DNA of 22,951 nt from JANXQG01 sp037147235 (lineage in GTDB: Bacteria > Planctomycetota > Planctomycetia > Pirellulales > Thermoguttaceae). Shown piece after piece: positions 6,973-14,047 of this stretch. The DNA lies in NCBI GenBank assembly GCA_037147235.1, contig JBAWVO010000078.1, positions 1 to 22,951 on the forward strand, given 5' to 3'. The notes under the pieces were generated by a model, which was not told the DNA's origin, did not search any database, and was given only the letters and a program-made list of their open reading frames with translations. A program made the translations under genes and the position numbers. How positions within the stretch are numbered: the first letter of the stretch is position 1; each line of letters starts with the position of its first letter.

Positions 6973-7724
6973 CAGCCAAACTCCCCGTTGACATAGCGCT
7001 CGGTAAGCCGGTTGACCGGCTGGGTAAATATTTTTTCTGTTTCGCCCTCTTCGATCAGGGCACCCTCGCTCAAAAATGCGGTGCGATCGGCTAGTCTGCG
7101 GGCCTGCTGCACGAGGTTTGTGACCAGCACGATCGTCATCTGTTCTTTCAATTCGAGCAGCACATCCTCGATTTTCATCGTTGTCACCGGATCGATGGCG
7201 ATCGAGAACTCGTCGAGGCAAAGGATCTCCGGCTGGTGCGAAAGTGCCCGGGCAAGCGTCAGTCGCTGCTGCTGGCCGCCGGAAAGCCGCGTGCCGAGCA
7301 TGTCGAGGCGATCGCTCACTTCGTCCCAGAGCATGGCTTGGCGGAGGCACTGTTCGACCAAAACGTCAAGTTCACTGCGGTCGTGGATTCCGGCGCGGCG
7401 GGGGGCATAAGCAACATTCTCGTAGATCGTAAGTGGAAGGCCGACCGGCAGCGGAAAGACCATCCCCACGCGGCGACGCAGTTCATACACATTGCGGAAG
7501 CCGGCGACGTCGCGGCCGGCCACCACGACCTTGCCGCTGATGCGTGCCTCGGGCGTGAAGTCCAAGGTGCGGTTGATGCACTTCAAAAGCGTCGTCTTGC
7601 CCGAGTTGGCCGGGCCGATGATACCGAAAATCTGCTTCTTGGGAATGGCGAGCGTGATTTGGCGGAGGGCCGTTTTTACGCCGTAGTGGACTGAAACGTC
7701 GTCGAATTGAATGGCATGGTCCAT
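6972..7724 (-). CDS. pstB: Second PstB-type ATPase, degenerate Q- and H-loops
   Basis: A 250-residue PstB paralogue directly downstream of pstA. Walker A (37-44, GPANSGKT) and the signature LSGGQ (147-151) are intact, and Walker B LCLDE keeps the glutamate (E172). However, the Q-loop glutamine is proline (P91 in MVFPLP) and the switch histidine is asparagine (N203 in LVTNLVQQ); DEP has become DEF. Paired with the other PstB, this gives one site built from intact parts and one built from degenerate parts. ATG at 7724 follows AGGATAACG, where AGGA acts as ribosome-binding site and overlaps the pstA stop. PstB-family identity follows from context and from the NRTLDFTPEARISG region typical of PstB. 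Confidence 0.88.
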   Translation of the reverse strand: MDHAIQFDDVSVHYGVKTALRQITLAIPKKQIFGIIGPANSGKTTLLKCINRTLDFTPEARISGKVVVAGRDVAGFRNVYELRRRVGMVFPLPVGLPLTIYENVAYAPRRAGIHDRSELDVLVEQCLRQAMLWDEVSDRLDMLGTRLSGGQQQRLTLARALSHQPEILCLDEFSIAIDPVTTMKIEDVLLELKEQMTIVLVTNLVQQARRLADRTAFLSEGALIEEGETEKIFTQPVNRLTERYVNGEFG

Positions 7725-7731
7725 CGTTATC

Positions 7732-8709
7732 CTACCACTTCTTCCGCGACCGTAGGTAAACCCGCAGGCCGATCGAGAGACTATTGACGGACAGCACTAG
7801 GCCAATCAACACAACGGCCGTGCCATATTGGAGGGCCGGCGTCACGCCGCGGACCTGGGTTGAAAGCGTGAAAAGATGCATTGAAAGCGCCATGCAACGA
7901 TCGCCCAGCCCGTAGGGAAAGAATGCCTGGATCCCGTGCTCCGGCAGCGTGCTGAAAAACACGGCCCCGGTGAAGAGGATAGGAGCCGTTTCGCCCGCGG
8001 CCCGAGAGACTTGGAGAATCACACCCGTGAGGATGCCGCTGATCGAATTCGGCAGGACAATCGTGCGGATGGTTTGCCATCGCGATGCCCCCAGGTTCCA
8101 GCAGGCCTCGCGAAAGGCCCTTGGCACGGCGGCCAAGGCCTCCCGCGTGCTGGTGATAATCACCGGCAGCGTCATCACGGCCAGCGTGCAGGAAGCGGCC
8201 AGCAGCGAACGGCCCATGCCGGCGAACATCACAAACGCCCCCACGCCGAACAAGGCGTGGATGATGCTTGGCACGCCGGCCAAGTTCACCACGGCGAGGT
8301 TAATGATCCGCGTACACCAATTGTCGCGTGCGTACTCGTTGAGATAAACGCCCGCCAGCACGCCGACCGGCGCGGCGATCAACAGCGAGATCCACACCAG
8401 CCAAAAAGTTCCCACCAGCGGTGCCCAGATACCGCCGGCCGTCATGTAGTTATGCGGGTTTTCCACGAGGAAAGAAAACGACAGGGCCGGCCATGCCTGG
8501 ACCAGCAGGTAGGTTAGGATCGCCATCATCGGCACGATCAGGACCAGGGTTGCAAACAGGCAGACGAACCAGGCGATCTTCTCCGTGACCTGCTTCCGGC
8601 GTTCGACCGACGTGGCCGTAAAGAGTTCGCGATCGTCCAGGGGGACCGTTGGTTCCCCACGAAGTTTGTATTGATTTTCCGAGGATTTTGTGTCAAACGG
8701 CTCGTTCAT
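7732..8709 (-). CDS. pstA: Phosphate ABC transporter permease PstA
   Basis: A 325-residue inner-membrane permease. After a polar N-terminus of about 45 residues there are about six hydrophobic segments, beginning IAWFVCLFATLVLIVPMMAIL. The cytoplasmic coupling loop that docks on the ATPase is REACWNLGASRWQTIRTIVLP. With PstC it forms the channel through which phosphate delivered by PstS enters. I chose ATG at 8709, which has AAGGGGA six bases upstream; an in-frame ATG at 8730 lacks such a site. The gene overlaps the end of pstC by 17 bases and is followed after 7 bases by pstB. Confidence 0.93.
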   Translation of the reverse strand: MNEPFDTKSSENQYKLRGEPTVPLDDRELFTATSVERRKQVTEKIAWFVCLFATLVLIVPMMAILTYLLVQAWPALSFSFLVENPHNYMTAGGIWAPLVGTFWLVWISLLIAAPVGVLAGVYLNEYARDNWCTRIINLAVVNLAGVPSIIHALFGVGAFVMFAGMGRSLLAASCTLAVMTLPVIITSTREALAAVPRAFREACWNLGASRWQTIRTIVLPNSISGILTGVILQVSRAAGETAPILFTGAVFFSTLPEHGIQAFFPYGLGDRCMALSMHLFTLSTQVRGVTPALQYGTAVVLIGLVLSVNSLSIGLRVYLRSRKKW

Positions 8710-9652
8710 TGCGAATCCCCTTGACCACAAGATCCGCGGTGAGGTTCACGATGAACGTCAGCACGAACACAACCAGCCCGATCACGAACAGCACCCGATA
8801 ATGCGGCTCACCCTGCACGGCCTCACCCAGTTCGGCAGCGATCGTGGCGGTGAGCGTGCGGATGGGATCGACCAGACTGTGCGGAATTTGAATGGCGTGG
8901 CCGGTTGCCATGAGCACGGCCATTGTTTCACCGATCGCGCGGCCGACGCCAAGCAGCACTGCGGCCAGCAGCCCGTTCTTGGCCGCAGGAAAAAGTACGC
9001 GATAGACGATCTCCCAGCGGCTGGCGCCCAGCGACAAGGCCGCCTCGCGATACGAATCGGGCACCGCTTTCAGCGCATCTTCGCCCACGGAAACAATGAT
9101 TGGCACACTCATTAAAGCCAGGATAATGCTGCCGTTGAGAAGATTGACGCCGACCGGTGCGCCAGTCAGTCGGATAATGATCGGCCCCAGCACCATGTAG
9201 CCAATAAACCCCCAGACCACCGACGGAATCGCCGCCAGAAGCTCGATGAGCACCTTGAGTATTTCTCGCATGCGGCCGCTGGAGAACTCGGAAATGTAGA
9301 CCGCCGCGCCCAGGCCCAGCGGCACCGCCATAAGCATCGCCAGGCCGGTCACTGAAATAGTACCCACAAGTAGGGCCAAAATGCCATAGTGCGGTACGGG
9401 TTCGGCCGTCGGCCGCCATTCCAGGCTCGTGAAGAACTCCGTTAGGTTCAGCTTGCCCGAAAGCATCGGCAAGGCTTCGCGAAAGACGAAGAAGAAAATA
9501 CCGAACACCAGCAGGATCGCGCTCCAGCCACAGAGCTGAATCAGCCATTCGACGGCCGGTTCCGTGCGATCCAGCACGACCTGAAGAATGGCGTGGAGCC
9601 GCGAGCGGCCACGCTTTGTCGCACGCCGATTTGTCGTGGGTCGATCATTCAT
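8693..9652 (-). CDS. pstC: Phosphate ABC transporter permease PstC
   Basis: A 319-residue permease with a basic cytoplasmic N-terminus (RRATKRGRSRLH), a first membrane segment around LIQLCGWSAILLVFGIFFF, and five more. The coupling loop is REAALSLGASRWEIVYRVLFP, followed by GVGRAIGETMAVLMATG, which is typical of PstC. ATG at 9652 overlaps the last 8 bases of pstS (ATGAATGA), indicating translational coupling; no independent ribosome-binding site is visible. A frame extending to 9793 would read antisense-like sequence inside pstS and is rejected. It pairs with PstA. Confidence 0.93.
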   Translation of the reverse strand: MNDRPTTNRRATKRGRSRLHAILQVVLDRTEPAVEWLIQLCGWSAILLVFGIFFFVFREALPMLSGKLNLTEFFTSLEWRPTAEPVPHYGILALLVGTISVTGLAMLMAVPLGLGAAVYISEFSSGRMREILKVLIELLAAIPSVVWGFIGYMVLGPIIIRLTGAPVGVNLLNGSIILALMSVPIIVSVGEDALKAVPDSYREAALSLGASRWEIVYRVLFPAAKNGLLAAVLLGVGRAIGETMAVLMATGHAIQIPHSLVDPIRTLTATIAAELGEAVQGEPHYRVLFVIGLVVFVLTFIVNLTADLVVKGIRNERAV

Positions 9653-10538
9653 AAGGGGCCACGGGCACGTATCCCAGCTCCACGACAACTTTCTGGCCCG
9701 GCTTGTCCAATATCCAGTCGAGAAATTGTTTGGCCTTCTCCTTGGGTTGGCCGACCGTGTAAAGTAGCAGCGGCCGGGTGATCGGATAGCCACCCTCGTT
9801 TTTCTTTTTCTTGGCGTTTTCGACCGTCGGGGCGATGCCGGGTACGCCTTTATGCTTGGAAATCTTCAGCATCTTCACCCCCGGCAAGGAGTATCCCATG
9901 CCGCTATATCCGATGGCACTTGGCGTGTTAGCGACTAGGGCCACGACATCGACCGAGCCGTTCTGATCGATCGAGCCGAGCTTGTAGTCACGCGTCTTGC
10001 CCATCACCGCCTCGCGAAAATAGACATAGGTTCCCGAACTGTTCTGCCGGCTGATGCGGATGATCGTATCATTGCGCAGCAGCTTCGGCTCGACTCCCAA
10101 TTGCGACCAGCAGGTGATCCTTCCCCCTTGGCCATAGATCTCAGCCAGTTCTTCGATGGAGATCGATTCCAAAGGGTTGTCTTTGTGGACGTAAACTGCC
10201 AATGCATCGTAACCGACGACGTGTTCTATGGGTTCCATGTGGCGTTTTTCACGAACCCGCTCGTTTTCTTTCTCCTTCATCTTACGGCTAGCACTGGCGA
10301 TTTCGCAGTTGCCGTCAACGAGGCTGGCTATGCCGACGCCCGTGCCACCGCCGGAGACCTGGATCATGGCCTCGGGATGGGTCGCATGATAGTTTTCCGC
10401 CCAGCCTTGGGCCAGGTTGACCATCGTATCAGAACCTTCGACGCATACCCCTTCTGCGGCAGGGCGACAGCCCACCATGGCACCTAACAGCAAGCTGCCG
10501 GCCAGCCATCCAAACCAGTTCCTTGGAAGCATGTTCAT
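9645..10538 (-). CDS. pstS: Phosphate-binding lipoprotein PstS
   Basis: A 297-residue substrate-binding protein. The N-terminus is a lipoprotein signal: MNMLPRN, hydrophobic segment GWLAGSLLLGAMVGC, with lipidated C24 in MVGC. The mature part begins with the PstS hallmark GSDTMVNLAQGW and continues QVSGGGTGVGIASLVDG and RQNSSGTYVYFREAV, which bind phosphate. It captures phosphate outside the inner membrane and hands it to PstCA. ATG at 10538 (or the ATG two codons later at 10532) is chosen from the signal peptide; the longer frame to 10688 has no such signal. There is no Shine-Dalgarno sequence, and the predicted transcription start lies only a few bases upstream (promoter 10541-10577). Confidence 0.93.
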   Translation of the reverse strand: MNMLPRNWFGWLAGSLLLGAMVGCRPAAEGVCVEGSDTMVNLAQGWAENYHATHPEAMIQVSGGGTGVGIASLVDGNCEIASASRKMKEKENERVREKRHMEPIEHVVGYDALAVYVHKDNPLESISIEELAEIYGQGGRITCWSQLGVEPKLLRNDTIIRISRQNSSGTYVYFREAVMGKTRDYKLGSIDQNGSVDVVALVANTPSAIGYSGMGYSLPGVKMLKISKHKGVPGIAPTVENAKKKKNEGGYPITRPLLLYTVGQPKEKAKQFLDWILDKPGQKVVVELGYVPVAPYE

Positions 10539-10540
10539 AA

Positions 10541-10577
10541 TTAGGAAAATGATAGCAGTTGGCGAACGGAGTGTCAA
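10541..10577 (-). promoter_or_regulatory. Sigma-70 promoter of the pst operon
   Basis: On the minus strand TTGACA (10572-10577, perfect -35) is separated by exactly 17 bases from TATCAT (10549-10554, five of six -10 positions). Transcription should start near 10541-10542, leaving only 3-4 bases before ATG at 10538 or 9-10 before ATG at 10532. I see no PhoB-box repeat, and a perfect -35 is unlike the usual PhoB-dependent promoter. Confidence 0.65.
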
Positions 10578-10580
10578 ACG

Positions 10581-10648
10581 ATCCCCGCGTTCCCTTTCGG
10601 CCCAACGGGCAGGGTGAAGGCGGTATGCCCAAAGCCTTTTGCGGGGAT
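10581..10648. repeat. Inverted repeat upstream of the pst promoter
   Basis: ATCCCCGC (10581-10588) and GCGGGGAT (10641-10648) are perfect 8-bp inverted repeats 52 bases apart, starting just upstream of the -35 box. Between them CCCGTTGGG-like G/C-rich arms could also pair. It may be a REP relic, the end of the flxA transcript, or an operator; no T-run follows. Confidence 0.35.
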
Positions 10649-10737
10649 GCCCAACATTCGAGACCGCGATCAGACCGGCACTACGCACTTTAGGGGATCA
10701 GAACGCCTAACGTCGGCCTAACCTAGTGCCATGAAAA

Positions 10738-11574
10738 TCAAAAATCCTTGGGCAGCTTTTTGATTTGTTCAAGCGTGAAGACGGGGCCTTCTTTACAGAC
10801 ATAGGCTGGGCCGCAATTGCATCGGCCGCACTTGCCCACGCCGCACTTCATGCGGTTCTCCAGGCTCGTATAGATATCGCTATCGCCCAGCCCTATCTTG
10901 CTGAGCACGGGCAGCGTGAACTGGATCATGATCGGCGGGCCGATGACGAGCGCGACGGCGTTTTCGGCCGAGATGTCGGCCTGTTGGACGACGGTCGGCA
11001 CGAAGCCGATTTCGCCCTTCCAGTCGGGGGACTCGCCGCCCGGATCAACGCAAGTCACCACTCGCACGTTGTCGTATTCGGCCCAGCGGTCAAGTTCATT
11101 TTGAAAGACTAGGTCGCCTACCTTCCTCGCACCATAGACGATCGTAATCTGGCCGTACTGATCGCGATTTTCCAGGGCGTACCAGATAGCGCAGCGGATC
11201 GGCGGCATCGCGATTCCGCCGCCGATAAAAATCAGGTTCTTTCCCCGCCACTTGTCCATCGGATAGGCGTTGCCGTATGGTCCGCGGAAGCCGACAATAT
11301 CGCCTTCGTCGATGTTCCACAAGGCCTCGGTCACGCGACCGGTGCGGCGAAAGCAGAACTCGATGAAGTCTTGCCAGTTCGAACTGGAGCAAAGATTGAA
11401 GGGTGACTCCCCTGCCCCGAAGGCGGAGAAGATTCCGAACTGGCCGACGCGAAAGCTGAAGGCGCGTGCCCGCTCTTCATCGCGGAAACGAATGCGGACC
11501 GATTTCACGTCGGCCGTCTGCTGGCGGACCTGAACGACTTCCATCAGGTCGGGCTGGTAGATATTGGCGTTCAT
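10738..11574 (-). CDS. flxA: FAD/NAD-binding reductase subunit, FlxA/HydG-like
   Basis: A 278-residue protein of the ferredoxin-NADP reductase superfamily. The FAD domain (about 10-105) has SPFNLCSSS; the NAD(P) domain starts LIFIGGGIAMPPIRCAIW and includes VIGPPIMI. At the C-terminus C244, C249, C252 and C260 (C-x4-C-x2-C-x7-C) form a [2Fe-2S] site like that of PyrK and sulfhydrogenase HydG. It should oxidise NADH and pass electrons to the adjacent Fe-S subunits and on to HdrA. It is the last gene of the hdr-flx run, separated from the previous gene by a repeat (11621-11665). ATG at 11574 precedes the fold directly; no clear ribosome-binding site. The name flxA rests on gene context; HydG-like is equally fair by sequence. 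Confidence 0.85.
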   Translation of the reverse strand: MNANIYQPDLMEVVQVRQQTADVKSVRIRFRDEERARAFSFRVGQFGIFSAFGAGESPFNLCSSSNWQDFIEFCFRRTGRVTEALWNIDEGDIVGFRGPYGNAYPMDKWRGKNLIFIGGGIAMPPIRCAIWYALENRDQYGQITIVYGARKVGDLVFQNELDRWAEYDNVRVVTCVDPGGESPDWKGEIGFVPTVVQQADISAENAVALVIGPPIMIQFTLPVLSKIGLGDSDIYTSLENRMKCGVGKCGRCNCGPAYVCKEGPVFTLEQIKKLPKDF

Positions 11575-11620
11575 GGTAGTCTTTACGGTAAGTGGAGGGT
11601 GGGCCGAGTTAGGTAGGGTG

Positions 11621-11665
11621 GGCGGACGGCACACGGAGTGTGCCTGCTACTTTTGTGCCTGCTAC
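11621..11665. repeat. GGCACAC-family repeat at the flxB stop codon
   Basis: A full 30-bp copy (11621-11650) of the palindrome also seen at 3474-3501 and 6148-6177 is followed by a partial second copy (TGCCTGCTAC, 11656-11665). The partial copy runs into the flxB-like gene: the TAG stop (11662-11664) is the TAG of the repeat's GTAGCAGGC end. Confidence 0.75.
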
Positions 11666-12663
11666 TTTGTTGAACTCCGCGAAATCGCCGAAAGCACCGG
11701 GCGGACGCCGAGTCCGACCGGGCAATTCCGCGTGCAGTTGCCGCAGCCGGTGCAGAGGAGCGTGCCAAATTTCTGCGGATAGACGCGAAACTTGTGGTAA
11801 ATCCGTTGCCGCTGCCGCTGGGCCTGCTGACTCCGCGGGTTATGGCCTGCGGCGTGGAGCGTGAACATGCCGAACTGGCAAGCGTCCCAATTTCTTGCCC
11901 GCACGCCCTGGCCCCCGGCACCTTCATCGACGATATCAAAACAATGGCACGTGGGGCAGGTGTAAGCACAGGCCCCGCAGCCGAGACATCGCCGGGCCAT
12001 CTCCGGCCACTGCGCGTCTTCAAAGCCGCCTTCCAGGAACTCGCCCACCTTGTCGAGGTCGAAGCGAATCTCCGGTCCCGCACCCACCTGAGCCTCGAGG
12101 TCCGATGGTTCGGTCTGCCCAGCGAACAATCGCCGGCCCTTTTCCGTCAAACAGCGGATTTCCAAAATCCCTTCGTCCAGCGCGTAGAGCATGACGTCCG
12201 ATCCGCGCGGGTCGTCCGGGCCAGACCCAACGGAAGTGCAGAAGCACTGGGCATCATAACTCTGGCAGGCCAGGGTCACAAGGGTCGTCAACTCGCGGCG
12301 GCGATTGTAGGTGGCGTCGGCATAGTCCCAGTTGAACACATGATCGAGGATCGGACCCAAAGCTGCGTCACACGGTCGGGCAGCAATCACGATCTGCTCA
12401 TCCACCAGCGGCGCAACTTCCGTCAACTCGACGCGTTTCCGCCCAAGCTTATAGCCATACAGCTTTTCGTGGCGTGGAAAGAGAAACTCTTTGATCGAAT
12501 TCCGCGGTCGTGCCTCGCCGTCAAGCGTCAGTTGCCCGGCCGATTCGAGCCAGCCGTAAAGCAGCCGATCATTGACCAATCGCGGACCGGCCACATGGCG
12601 ACCCTCGGTGATCCATTGATCGACCAACCTACGAAGAGTCGCAAAGGAAAAGATTTCGCTCAT
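11662..12663 (-). CDS. flxB: 4Fe-4S dicluster electron-transfer protein, FlxB/HydB-like
   Basis: A 333-residue protein with an N-terminal domain of the sulfhydrogenase beta / anaerobic sulfite reductase A type (AARPCDAALGPILDHVF, about 90-115; LACQSYDAQCFC) and two cubane cluster motifs: C226, C229, C232, C236 with further cysteines C239 and C241, and C304, C307, C310, C314. It should carry electrons between FlxA and the rest of the complex. It overlaps the preceding gene by 4 bases (ATGA at 12660-12663). The last two codons and the stop lie in a repeat copy, so the original C-terminus may have been altered. Assignment as FlxB rather than FlxC is by gene order only. Confidence 0.82.
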   Translation of the reverse strand: MSEIFSFATLRRLVDQWITEGRHVAGPRLVNDRLLYGWLESAGQLTLDGEARPRNSIKEFLFPRHEKLYGYKLGRKRVELTEVAPLVDEQIVIAARPCDAALGPILDHVFNWDYADATYNRRRELTTLVTLACQSYDAQCFCTSVGSGPDDPRGSDVMLYALDEGILEIRCLTEKGRRLFAGQTEPSDLEAQVGAGPEIRFDLDKVGEFLEGGFEDAQWPEMARRCLGCGACAYTCPTCHCFDIVDEGAGGQGVRARNWDACQFGMFTLHAAGHNPRSQQAQRQRQRIYHKFRVYPQKFGTLLCTGCGNCTRNCPVGLGVRPVLSAISRSSTK

Positions 12664-13610
12664 TGGATGAAGCTCTCCTTGTCTTGGAGTGCATAGGAAC
12701 CAACCACAGGCTCAGCCTGGGGATCATCGCCGGCACGAAAAGCAAAGTTTTCTTCCGCCGCCTGGGCGAGCGAGAGATTCAACAGTCGTAAATCGATGCC
12801 CATCGGGCAAACCCGAGTACATTCTTCGCAGCCGACGCATCGTGCGGCCAGATGGAAAGCCCGCGTGATGTGCCAGGCGAAGTTTCCCTTGAGTGTGGCC
12901 GAGGTGCTAATGACTTGCGGCCGATTCTTGTCAACGATGCAACGCGGGCAGTAACACATCGGACAGACCTGCCGGCAGGCGTAGCATTTTACGCATCGGG
13001 CCAGTTCCTGCCGCCAGTAAGCCAGTCGTTCCGAGGAGGATCGAGCCAGAAATGCGTTGATCGCCGAGTAGCGTTGATCGGCCGATATCGCGTTGGTATT
13101 ACTGGCCGCTTTGCCAATAACCACGTCAGTGCCGCGGGGTTCATGAACGTCGCAAGTCTCGCACTTTGGCCGGTTCATGCTGTCGCAGGCCATGCCGATC
13201 ACATGGACCTGCGAGCGGTCAAGCTGCGATTCCTTTTCCAACACAACCAAAGCCCGTTGATCGCATCCTTTGACGACGACTGCCGGCCGGCCCAAGGCTC
13301 GGATTTCCGGTCGTTTGAGATAAACCGACAGGTTCGCGTAGCAACGGTTGTTCCAGACCAGTTGATCGACATCTTCCGGCCGCTGGATGAAGACTGGAAA
13401 GACCGGCCCATCGGCATCGGAGCCTGGACATCTTGCCTGTGTGGAACTACACGGGCTGGAAGCCCGTGCCACGTCTGACGGGCTGAAAGCCTGTGCCACG
13501 TCTGACGGGCTGAAAGCCTGTCCTACGGGGTCTTGGCCGTAGCCGATGATTACATCGACCTTCCCGTCGCGGAGCAATTGCCGGCAGGTGTCGCGAAGTG
13601 TTTCAATCAT
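12660..13610 (-). CDS. flxC: 4Fe-4S dicluster protein, FlxC-like, with repeat-encoded insert
   Basis: A 316-residue protein. The N-terminus (MIETLRDTCRQLLRDGKVDVIIGYG) and PEDVDQLVWNNRCYANLSVYL, RPAVVVKGCDQRALVVL resemble the F420-dehydrogenase-beta-like domain of FlxC-type subunits. Two 4Fe-4S motifs follow: C206, C209, C212, C216 (then C219, C221, C224) and C258, C261, C264, C268. Between residues about 27 and 62 lies a low-complexity piece, AFSPSDVAQAFSPSDVARASS, encoded by three tandem 27-bp REP copies and flanking repeat DNA (13427-13530), all in frame. The gene is otherwise intact and overlaps both neighbours by 4 bases, so it is probably functional with a surface-loop insert. FlxC versus FlxB is judged by order. 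Confidence 0.82.
   Translation of the reverse strand: MIETLRDTCRQLLRDGKVDVIIGYGQDPVGQAFSPSDVAQAFSPSDVARASSPCSSTQARCPGSDADGPVFPVFIQRPEDVDQLVWNNRCYANLSVYLKRPEIRALGRPAVVVKGCDQRALVVLEKESQLDRSQVHVIGMACDSMNRPKCETCDVHEPRGTDVVIGKAASNTNAISADQRYSAINAFLARSSSERLAYWRQELARCVKCYACRQVCPMCYCPRCIVDKNRPQVISTSATLKGNFAWHITRAFHLAARCVGCEECTRVCPMGIDLRLLNLSLAQAAEENFAFRAGDDPQAEPVVGSYALQDKESFIQ
13427..13530. repeat. Three tandem 27-bp REP units inside flxC
   Basis: Units start ACGGGCTGGAAGCCCGTGCC (13451-13477), ACGGGCTGAAAGCCTGTGCC (13478-13504) and ACGGGCTGAAAGCCTGTCC (13505-13530). The flank 13427-13450 (ACATCTTGCCTGTGTGGAAC) matches the REP-bearing element at 22029-22077 with few changes. A period of 27 bases keeps the reading frame. 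Confidence 0.85.
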
Positions 13611-14047
13611 CCGTTGGCCTCACAGACTTCGCGGTAGCCGACGTAAGGGCCGAGTGTTCGCGTCTTTTCGGTCAGTTCGTCGACAACTTTCTGCCATTTT
13701 TTGCCTTCGGCCGCCGAGATCCAGGTAAACTGCACCCGCTCGGTTTCGATTCCGACGGCTTCGAGTAGTTGGCGAAAGAGCATCCAACGGCGACGAGCGT
13801 GGTAGTTGCCCGCCGTGTAGTGGCAGTCGCCTGGATGGCACCCGGAGATCAGCACCGCATCGCCGCCCATCTCAAATGCCTTGATGATCAGGTTGAAATC
13901 GATCCGTCCCGTGCAGGGCAATCGCACGATACGGACGTTCGCCGGGTATTCCAATCGGTTTGTACCGGCCAGGTCCGCGCCCAGGTAGGTACACCAGTTG
14001 CACACGTAGGCGACGATTTTCGGCTCAAAACTTTCGGTTTCGCTCAT
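13607..14047 (-). CDS. flxD: MvhD-like [2Fe-2S] subunit (FlxD)
   Basis: A 146-residue protein of the methyl-viologen-reducing hydrogenase delta (MvhD) family, which normally docks an electron donor onto HdrA. Conserved cysteines are in YVCNWCTYLGADLAG (C16, C19), PCTGRID (C45) and GCHPGDCHY (C70, C75). No hydrogenase large or small subunit is present in the window, and the next genes encode Fe-S and FAD/NAD subunits, so this copy should receive electrons from NADH through FlxABC. ATG at 14047 overlaps the hdrA stop by 4 bases; the following gene also overlaps by 4. Length matches the family. Confidence 0.93.
   Translation of the reverse strand: MSETESFEPKIVAYVCNWCTYLGADLAGTNRLEYPANVRIVRLPCTGRIDFNLIIKAFEMGGDAVLISGCHPGDCHYTAGNYHARRRWMLFRQLLEAVGIETERVQFTWISAAEGKKWQKVVDELTEKTRTLGPYVGYREVCEANG

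Noticed and set aside
6184..7350. Longer start for the left pstB (388 codons)
   Set aside because: The extra N-terminus runs through the neighbouring pstB in another frame and is not ABC-like; ATG 6972 overlaps the upstream stop as expected for coupled genes.
9645..10688. Longer start for pstS
   Set aside because: The extension has no signal peptide and would cross the promoter; the lipoprotein signal begins at 10538.
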